DNA of 32,140 nt from contig CAJWZW010000009.1 in NCBI GenBank assembly GCA_913050565.1, positions 1 through 32,140 on the forward strand, in the 5' to 3' direction. The notes below the pieces were generated by a model that saw nothing but the letters and a program-made list of their open reading frames with translations, was not told where the DNA came from and did not search any database. Shown here piece by piece: positions 27,245 through 32,140 of this stretch. Position 1 is the first letter of the stretch. Each line of letters starts with the position of its first letter. The DNA is from an uncultured Synechococcus sp. (lineage in GTDB: Bacteria; Cyanobacteriota; Cyanobacteriia; PCC-6307; Cyanobiaceae). The position numbers and the translations under genes are program-made.

Positions 27245-28540
27245 TCAGAGCTTGTACTTCTCGCCTTTGGCGGCATCGGTCCAGTCACAGGCAAAGCCTT
27301 TGGAACTGGGCTCGAACTGGTTCCAGGCCTGCGGTGCAACCGGACCGTCTGTGGACTCAAGGATGTCGAACTGACCTTCAGCGGTGATCTGACCGATGCG
27401 CACGGTCTGGGAGAGGTGATGGTTGGGCATCACCTTCACAGGACCCTGGGGCGCATCGAACTCGATGCCGACGAGAGCTTCGCGAACCTTGTCGTCGTCA
27501 AAGCTGTTGGCTTTCTCGACAGCCTTCTTCCAGAGATAAACCATGTTGTAAGCCGACTCCTGCGGGTCGGCGACCTGACGATCTTCGCCGTACTTCGCCT
27601 TGAAGTCTGCAGCGAACTTCTTGGATGCCGGAGTATCGATCGACATCATGTAGTTCCAGGCGCCGTAGTGACCTTCCAGGAACTCGGAACCGATGGTGCT
27701 GATCTCCTCCTCAGCGATGGAATAACTCATCACGTAGTAGCCGTTATCAGGCGTGATGCCGGCATCCTGGATCTGCTTGAAGAACGCGACGTTCTGATCG
27801 CCATTCAGGGTGTTGATGATCACGCCGCCATCAGGCAAGGCCTCCTTGATTTTGGCGATGATCGGTGCCACCTCGGTGTTGCCGAGGGGGAGGTAGTCCT
27901 CGCCAACCACTTCACCACCCAGGGATGTCAGCTGTTCCTTGGTGATGGTGTTGGAGGTGCGTGGGAAGACGTAATCAGAACCCACGAGGAAGAAGGGCTT
28001 GCCAGCGGCAGGCGACTTCTCATACATGAACTTGGTGGCAGGCTCCGACTGCTGATTCGGAGTGGCACCGGTGTAGAAGATGTTGTTGGAGCACTCCTGA
28101 CCCTCGTACTGAATCGGGTAGTAGAGGAAGGCGTTCTTCGACTCATAAACGGGCAGCATCGCCTTGCGGCTGGCGGAGGTCCAGCCACCAAAGACAACGG
28201 GAACCTGATCCTGATCGATCAGCTTCTTGGACTTCTCAGCAAAGGTGGGCCAATCGGAGGCGCCGTCCTCGACGATGTAATCGATCTTGTATGTCTTGCC
28301 GTCAACCTCGATGCCACCGGCAGCGTTGATCTCATCGATGGCCATCTTCTCGGTGTCCACCAGAGTGGACTCCGAAATCGCCATGGTGCCCGTCAGCGAA
28401 TGCAGGATGCCGACGGTGACCGTCTCATCGAAACTGGCGTTGGACGTGGTGTCGTCACCACCGCCACACGCTGTCACGGCGAGACCCATCGATGCCGCGG
28501 CCATGCCGACGAACAGACGCTTGGACAGAGAAGTGCTCAT
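27245..28540 (-). CDS. urtA: urea ABC transporter substrate-binding lipoprotein UrtA
   Basis: 431 aa. The N-terminus MSTSLSKRLFVGMAAASMGL then AVTACGGG is a lipoprotein signal with lipobox VTAC, so the mature protein is lipid-anchored at its cysteine. The binding domain reads VGILHSLTGTMAISES, YIVEDGASDWPTFAEKSKKL, VVFGGWTSASRKAMLPV, YYPIQYEGQECSNNIFYTGA and later GHYGAWNYM, all typical of UrtA/FmdD-type urea and short-chain amide binders. The open frame continues upstream to 28747 as shadow sequence; the ATG at 28538-28540 gives the signal peptide directly. Regulation by nitrogen is supported by the NtcA-type promoter upstream. Confidence 0.96.
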   Translation of the reverse strand: MSTSLSKRLFVGMAAASMGLAVTACGGGDDTTSNASFDETVTVGILHSLTGTMAISESTLVDTEKMAIDEINAAGGIEVDGKTYKIDYIVEDGASDWPTFAEKSKKLIDQDQVPVVFGGWTSASRKAMLPVYESKNAFLYYPIQYEGQECSNNIFYTGATPNQQSEPATKFMYEKSPAAGKPFFLVGSDYVFPRTSNTITKEQLTSLGGEVVGEDYLPLGNTEVAPIIAKIKEALPDGGVIINTLNGDQNVAFFKQIQDAGITPDNGYYVMSYSIAEEEISTIGSEFLEGHYGAWNYMMSIDTPASKKFAADFKAKYGEDRQVADPQESAYNMVYLWKKAVEKANSFDDDKVREALVGIEFDAPQGPVKVMPNHHLSQTVRIGQITAEGQFDILESTDGPVAPQAWNQFEPSSKGFACDWTDAAKGEKYKL

Positions 28541-28586
28541 GATCTCCACAAGGATGAATGGCGCGCCTAATGGCAGCGGAGACCGG

Positions 28587-28629
28587 AAAGTACGAACGCA
28601 CGTCGATATCGCTTTGTATCTGATCGAAC
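28587..28629 (-). promoter_or_regulatory. NtcA-activated promoter of urtA
   Basis: The minus strand reads GTTCGATCAGATAC (28616-28629), matching the NtcA palindrome GTA-N8-TAC with one mismatch (GTT). After 23 bases comes TACTTT (28587-28592), fitting the TAN3T -10 box. The 22-23 base spacing is exactly that of class II NtcA-activated promoters. Transcription would start near 28580, giving a leader of about 40 nt to the urtA ATG. This fits known nitrogen control of urea uptake in cyanobacteria; binding itself is inferred. Confidence 0.75.
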
Positions 28630-28655
28630 CAAAACCCGGGGAGCAGCCGGTTGAT

Positions 28656-29261
28656 TCAGTTGTTCGGTAGTTGTTGCAACACAAACGTCGCCACCTGTTC
28701 AACTCCATCACCACTGCGGAGGTTGGTGAAGCACCACGGGCGCTCACCGCGCATGCGCTGCGTGTCCCGTTCCATCACCGCTAGGTCGGCCCCAACCAGA
28801 GGAGCCAGATCGGTTTTGTTGATGACCAGGAGATCAGAGCGGGTGATTCCGGGTCCGCCTTTGCGAGGAATCTTGTCCCCGGCAGCCACATCGATCACGT
28901 AAATGCAGAGGTCCACCAGTTCAGGACTGAAGCTTGCGGCCAGGTTGTCACCACCGCTTTCCACCAGAACCAGATCCAAACCGGGGAACATCTCCTCAAG
29001 CTCCGCCACCGCAGCCCGGTTGATCGAGCAGTCTTCACGGATGGCGGTGTGGGGACAGCCACCGGTTTCAACACCCCGGATGCGGTCAGGCTCAAGGGCT
29101 CCAGCCCGCGTCAGGAACTGGGCATCCTCCTGGGTGTAGATGTCGTTGGTGACCACCGCCAGTTGAAGCTGATCACGCAGCCTCCGGCAGAGAGCCTCCA
29201 CCAACGCCGTCTTGCCGGATCCCACCGGACCAGCCACCCCCAGACGCAGCTTGCTGCTCAT
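28656..29261 (-). CDS. ureG: urease accessory GTPase UreG
   Basis: 201 aa. UreG is the GTPase that supplies energy for nickel insertion into apo-urease with UreD, UreF and UreE. The P-loop GPVGSGKT is at 11-18, then [12 protein letters not shown] and the nickel-binding CPH motif (C69-P70-H71) in [33 protein letters not shown] and the guanine-specificity VINKTDLAP follow. It starts at ATG 29259-29261, sharing one base with the ureF stop (TGATG). It ends 115 bp before the urtA start on the same strand, with the NtcA promoter of urtA in between. Confidence 0.97.
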   Translation of the reverse strand: MSSKLRLGVAGPVGSGKTALVEALCRRLRDQLQLAVVTNDIYTQEDAQFLTRAGALEPDRIRGVETGGCPHTAIREDCSINRAAVAELEEMFPGLDLVLVESGGDNLAASFSPELVDLCIYVIDVAAGDKIPRKGGPGITRSDLLVINKTDLAPLVGADLAVMERDTQRMRGERPWCFTNLRSGDGVEQVATFVLQQLPNN

Positions 29262-29929
29262 CAGCTCCGAAACAGGCGTGAATACAACTCAGCATGGGTG
29301 AGTTGCGCCAGAGCGGCACCCACTCCACCACTCCACAGCGAGCGAGGATCGCTGCTCTGCAGCAACTCAGCCTGCTCGGCGATCAACGGCAACAACCGCT
29401 GCTGCTGCACCTGCGCACGGGTAGGGCCAAGCGGCAGAAGCCGCACGGCAGCACTGAGCTGATTGGCCACCCAGCCATAGAGATATCCCTCCACCATCTC
29501 CGGAACAGTGACGTTCAACACGAGAGATGCCGACGCCCAGGCCGCCGGCCAGCTCAAGGCGATCCGTTCCGGCAACGGATGACCCATATCAGCCAGCAAC
29601 AGCAGCAACGACTGGCCCATTTGACGCTGCTGAGCGCGAACTTCGGCTGCTTCGCGTGTGGCTGAAAGCCACCCGTCAAGATCGATCAGACGCCGCTGCG
29701 CAGCAGCCTCACCAGCCCGCCAGTTGCTGAGCTCAGCTCTCAGATGAGGGAGCGCGGCAGCCTCGAGTCGCAGCATCCCGTTGTTCAACTCCCCTTCCAG
29801 CCAGGCCTGCAGCTGTGCTTCCTCACCGATGTCGCCGGACTGAATCAACACCTCCAGCCCTTCGGAGTAACTGAAGGCACCAACCGGCAGAGCCGGACTC
29901 ACCAGCTGCAGCAGAGCGAGAGCCGTCAC
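29261..29929 (-). CDS. ureF: urease accessory protein UreF
   Basis: 222 aa all-helical accessory protein that bridges UreD and UreG in the urease activation complex. The N-terminus [20 protein letters not shown] followed by [11 protein letters not shown] is the standard UreF opening ([16 protein letters not shown]). The start is a GTG at 29927-29929, overlapping the ureE stop by 3 bases, and the stop is shared with the ureG start. [15 protein letters not shown] and [22 protein letters not shown] are conserved later blocks, including the C-terminal PLG, which UreF uses for partner contact. Confidence 0.95.
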   Translation of the reverse strand: MTALALLQLVSPALPVGAFSYSEGLEVLIQSGDIGEEAQLQAWLEGELNNGMLRLEAAALPHLRAELSNWRAGEAAAQRRLIDLDGWLSATREAAEVRAQQRQMGQSLLLLLADMGHPLPERIALSWPAAWASASLVLNVTVPEMVEGYLYGWVANQLSAAVRLLPLGPTRAQVQQQRLLPLIAEQAELLQSSDPRSLWSGGVGAALAQLTHAELYSRLFRS

Positions 29930-30396
29930 GGGTGGGAATGGCGACCGTAAGCGCCACCTTCCGGCAGAAAAGAACGCCGGCAGTGGCTCAGCCTCAGCCC
30001 TCTCTGCCGAAGCATCGTTTCCAGCACCGCATCCTGGGGCAGCAGAAGTTCATGGTCATGCACTTCCAGCGCCACATGGCGATTACCGAGGTGGTAAGCC
30101 GCCTGTAACAGCTCCAATGGGCTCCCAGCCTCCACGCGCATCAGTGGCTCAGGCGCAGCGATCACTTCCACCTGAACGGATCTGGCCGCATCGGTTAAGC
30201 GATCACCCGGGCAAAGGGCGCCAGCCCGCGGCAACTGCAGGAGCACCGCTCGACCACAATCCGTGCGGCGACGCCCCCGCAGCACCATGCGCTGTTCCGC
30301 CGTCAGCTGCAGCCTCAGAACCACATCATCGCCATGAACGGCGGTGACGTCGTCGTCGCAATGCCGCTCCAGCACGATCACGGCTTCACTCACCAT
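29926..30396 (-). CDS. ureE: urease accessory nickel chaperone UreE
   Basis: 156 aa from ATG 30394-30396. GGGAGAG stands close before it, so a GTG one codon on (30391-30393) is also possible. UreE binds Ni and delivers it to UreG/urease. The N-terminal domain has RMVLRGRRRTDCGRAVLLQL; the C-terminal metal domain has NRHVALEVHDHELLLPQDAV and ends [12 protein letters not shown]. The C-terminal histidine tail is short, unlike the long His-rich tail of Klebsiella UreE, so storage of extra nickel is unlikely. It leads the ureE-ureF-ureG unit and is divergent from ureD. Confidence 0.93.
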   Translation of the reverse strand: MVSEAVIVLERHCDDDVTAVHGDDVVLRLQLTAEQRMVLRGRRRTDCGRAVLLQLPRAGALCPGDRLTDAARSVQVEVIAAPEPLMRVEAGSPLELLQAAYHLGNRHVALEVHDHELLLPQDAVLETMLRQRGLRLSHCRRSFLPEGGAYGRHSHP

Positions 30397-30445
30397 CTCT
30401 CCCGCTTTCAGGTTGAAAGCCTGCCCAGCAGTGGAGACTGGTTTG

Positions 30446-30459
30446 GTGTGCATTGCTAC
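30446..30459. promoter_or_regulatory. candidate NtcA site between ureE and ureD
   Basis: The plus strand reads GTGTGCATTGCTAC, fitting GTA-N8-TAC with one mismatch (GTG). It lies in the 97-bp spacer between the divergent ureE and ureD starts. No good TAN3T box stands 22 bases away in either direction: GAGCGT at 30482 on the plus strand and CAGGCT on the minus strand are poor. The match may be real but weak, or chance. Confidence 0.35.
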
Positions 30460-30493
30460 CAAGCCTGAGGTGACGGGGACCGAGCGTGGGCCG

Positions 30494-31432
30494 ATGCAAC
30501 GAGCTGAACCCTGGCACGGCCGCTGCCAGCTGCACTTCAACCGCGACGCCTCCGGCCGCAGCCGGCACCAGGGAGGATGCTCAGCGCCGTTCAAACTGAT
30601 GCGGGCCGAAACCGGAGACAACGGCCGTTGCGAACTGCCCCTGCTCCACACCGCCGGTGGATTGGTGGGCGGCGACCAGCTCAGCATCGACCTCAGGCTG
30701 CACAGCGGCACCCGCAGCCTGATCACAAGCGTCGCAGCACAGAAGGTGTATGGCTCAATCGGTCGCAGCCGAATACAACCCGCCGGCAGCTGGGCCCATC
30801 AGGAGGTGAGGGCGAGGCTGAGCGACCGCTGCGATCTGGAGTGGGTGCCGCAGGAACTGGTGCTGTACGCCGATGCGCTTTATGAACAGCGTGTGAACGT
30901 GATCCTTCCGGAGAACGCCTCGTTTTTCAGCACTGAGATCGTGCGGCTGGGACGAACCGCAGCCGGTGAACAGCTGAATCGTGGGCGGTGGCGTTCCGAG
31001 CTGACCATTGAGCGCAGCGGACCATCTCAACCGCGCTGGGAATTTGTGGATCGACTGGAAGTCGGCTCCGACAGCCTCCACAGCCTGCATGGCCTCAACA
31101 GCGCTCCGGTGTTCGGGACCCTGGTCTGGGCAGCACCCATGGCGATCAACCCCCAACAGCAGGATGACCTTCTGCAACAAGCGCGAGCCGCTCGATCGGG
31201 GCTGAAGGGAGCCATGCGCTGCGGCAGCCTCGACCAGGGACTGGTCGCCCGCTACGTCGGCCACTCCAGCCGCGATGCCCGCTTCTGGTTCAGTCGGATC
31301 TGGGCCCAGACCCGGTTGCTGCGCTCCCTCTGCAGGCCGAGCATTCCAAGGGTCTGGCCCCTGCAGGAAGACCCACTGAGCACACAAACGTTCACCACGA
31401 ACCCAATCCCGGCCGCAACGGCGACACACTGA
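30494..31432 (+). CDS. ureD: urease accessory protein UreD (UreH)
   Basis: 312 aa. UreD binds apo-urease and recruits UreF and UreG for nickel loading. Typical blocks are GGCSAPFKLMRAE (N-terminal fold), LPLLHTAGGLVGGDQLSIDL, SLITSVAAQKVYGS, ELVLYADALYEQRVNVILPE, and LGRTAAGEQLNRGRWRSEL. The ATG at 30494 was chosen because MQRAEPWHGRCQLHFNRDAS is the usual start; the frame is open to 30344, overlapping ureE on the other strand. The C-terminus is slightly extended (STQTFTTNPIPAATATH). It is followed by ureA after 18 bp, so it heads ureDABC. Confidence 0.94.
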   Translation: MQRAEPWHGRCQLHFNRDASGRSRHQGGCSAPFKLMRAETGDNGRCELPLLHTAGGLVGGDQLSIDLRLHSGTRSLITSVAAQKVYGSIGRSRIQPAGSWAHQEVRARLSDRCDLEWVPQELVLYADALYEQRVNVILPENASFFSTEIVRLGRTAAGEQLNRGRWRSELTIERSGPSQPRWEFVDRLEVGSDSLHSLHGLNSAPVFGTLVWAAPMAINPQQQDDLLQQARAARSGLKGAMRCGSLDQGLVARYVGHSSRDARFWFSRIWAQTRLLRSLCRPSIPRVWPLQEDPLSTQTFTTNPIPAATATH

Positions 31433-31450
31433 AAACGACTGCATTTCCCC

Positions 31451-31753
31451 ATGCATCTCAGCCCCCAGGAAAAGGACAAGCTCCTGATCGTGACCGCCGC
31501 GCTGCTCGCGGAACGACGGCTGAACCGAGGTCTGAAGCTCAATCACCCCGAGGCGGTGGCATGGCTCAGCTTTCTGGTGCTGGAGGGCGCCCGCGACGGC
31601 AAGAGCGTGGCTGAACTGATGCAGGAGGGCACCACCTGGTTGCAACGCAGTCAGGTGATGGAAGGCATTCCGGAGCTGGTGCAGGAGGTGCAGATCGAAG
31701 CGGTCTTCCCCGACGGCACCAAGCTTGTGACCCTGCACGACCCCATCCGCTGA
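31451..31753 (+). CDS. ureA: urease gamma subunit UreA
   Basis: 100 aa, exactly the usual gamma length. [20 protein letters not shown] is the canonical start, then [29 protein letters not shown] and [22 protein letters not shown] at the end. It forms the (abc)3 urease with UreB and UreC, which hydrolyses urea to ammonia and carbamate. Separate gamma and beta genes are the normal bacterial arrangement. ureB starts 10 bp later. Confidence 0.98.
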   Translation: MHLSPQEKDKLLIVTAALLAERRLNRGLKLNHPEAVAWLSFLVLEGARDGKSVAELMQEGTTWLQRSQVMEGIPELVQEVQIEAVFPDGTKLVTLHDPIR

Positions 31754-31763
31754 GGCCACACCC

Positions 31764-32084
31764 ATGGCACCCCTGATTCCCGGCGAACTGATGCCCGAAC
31801 CCGGCACGATCGAGCTCAACGCCGGTCGACCTGTCACCAGCATCCATGTCGCCAACAGCGGCGACCGGCCCATCCAGGTGGGCTCCCATTTCCACTTCGC
31901 CGAAGCCAACGCGGCACTGCAGTTCGACCGCACTGCCGCCAGGGGCCAGCGGCTCGACATTCCCGCTGGAACAGCCATCCGCTTCGAACCCGGCGACAGC
32001 CGCGATGTGAATCTGATTCCCTTTGCCGGAGCCCGTCGGGTTGTGGGCTTCAACGGTCGGATCAACGGACCTCTCGACGCCTGA
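31764..32084 (+). CDS. ureB: urease beta subunit UreB
   Basis: 106 aa, full length. The protein starts [20 protein letters not shown] and contains [20 protein letters not shown], the core signature, then [18 protein letters not shown] and [15 protein letters not shown]. It is a structural partner of UreA and UreC and carries no metal. The spacing to ureC is 3 bp, so translation is probably coupled. Confidence 0.98.
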   Translation: MAPLIPGELMPEPGTIELNAGRPVTSIHVANSGDRPIQVGSHFHFAEANAALQFDRTAARGQRLDIPAGTAIRFEPGDSRDVNLIPFAGARRVVGFNGRINGPLDA

Positions 32085-32087
32085 CCC

Positions 32088-32140
32088 ATGCCCTACCGCA
32101 TTTCCCGCCAGGCCTACGCCGAGACCTACGGCCCCACAAC
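32088..32140 (+). CDS. ureC: urease alpha subunit UreC, cut by the window edge
   Basis: Only the first 17 codons are present, reading MPYRISRQAYAETYGPT, the expected UreC N-terminus. The catalytic two-nickel site and carbamylated lysine lie beyond the window. The position directly after ureA and ureB confirms the assignment. Confidence 0.93.
   Translation, partial: MPYRISRQAYAETYGPT

Noticed and set aside
27233-28570. 445-codon plus-strand frame antisense to urtA
   Set aside because: The protein it would encode is a Gly/Val/Leu-rich reflection of urtA codons with no motif; urtA has a full signal peptide and domain.
30755-32089. 444-codon minus-strand frame over ureD-ureA-ureB
   Set aside because: Spans three well-defined urease genes on the opposite strand and shows no domain.

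Overview
The window looks like a chromosome segment of a marine picocyanobacterium of the Synechococcus (subcluster 5.1) type. The evidence is the GC-rich, tightly packed core genes with many ATGA/GTGA 4-bp overlaps, a cyanobacterial DUF1830 protein, the urtABCDE urea transporter next to a divergent urease cluster, a group 2 sigma factor, and the glucosylglycerate genes (gpgS, gpgP and a sucrose-phosphorylase-like GH13 enzyme) typical of marine picocyanobacteria. The species assignment is inference; no rRNA or other marker is present.

Layout. (1) 1-2550 is visibly AT-richer and gene-poor, holding small orphan ORFs. They include a possible 59-aa and a 36-aa membrane protein, a 67-aa hypothetical protein, a 34-aa zinc-ribbon peptide, and a CxxC/CxxC HNH-like gene split by a frameshift at a T5 run. 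The region ends exactly at the 3' side of a tRNA-Val(UAC) gene, a classic integration position. (2) 2707-8391 holds a DUF2227-like membrane protein, mazG, arfB, a small hypothetical, speE-speB (spermidine synthase and agmatinase), a stand-alone cyclic-nucleotide-binding-type protein, a Cys-rich small protein and gcvT. (3) 8441-16098 holds aspS, a group 2 sigma factor, dps, pyrG-queE (overlapping), a beta-hydroxyacid-dehydrogenase-family oxidoreductase and a secreted Arg/Asn-rich protein with a strong terminator. (4) 16175-18984 holds queC-pabB-pabC. (5) 19030-22886 holds the glucosylglycerate cluster, with gpgP and the GH13 gene on the minus strand and gpgS divergent. (6) 23130-23393 is a DUF1830 protein. 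(7) 23406-28540 is urtEDCB-urtA on the minus strand behind a well-formed NtcA-type promoter. (8) 28656 to the window end is ureG-ureF-ureE (minus) divergent from ureD-ureA-ureB-ureC (plus; ureC is cut by the edge).

Functional logic. The right-hand third is a urea-nitrogen module: UrtABCDE imports urea, UreABC hydrolyses it, and UreDEFG load nickel. The agmatinase also releases urea inside the cell, so the polyamine genes feed the same pool. Glucosylglycerate is a nitrogen-free compatible solute known to rise under nitrogen limitation in this group, and next to it sits a phosphorylase that could recycle it. No CRISPR array, insertion sequence or prophage was seen. The least explained parts are the tRNA-flanking region, the secreted Arg/Asn-rich protein, the solitary cNMP-binding protein with its Cys-rich partner, and a terminator placed right against the queC start codon.
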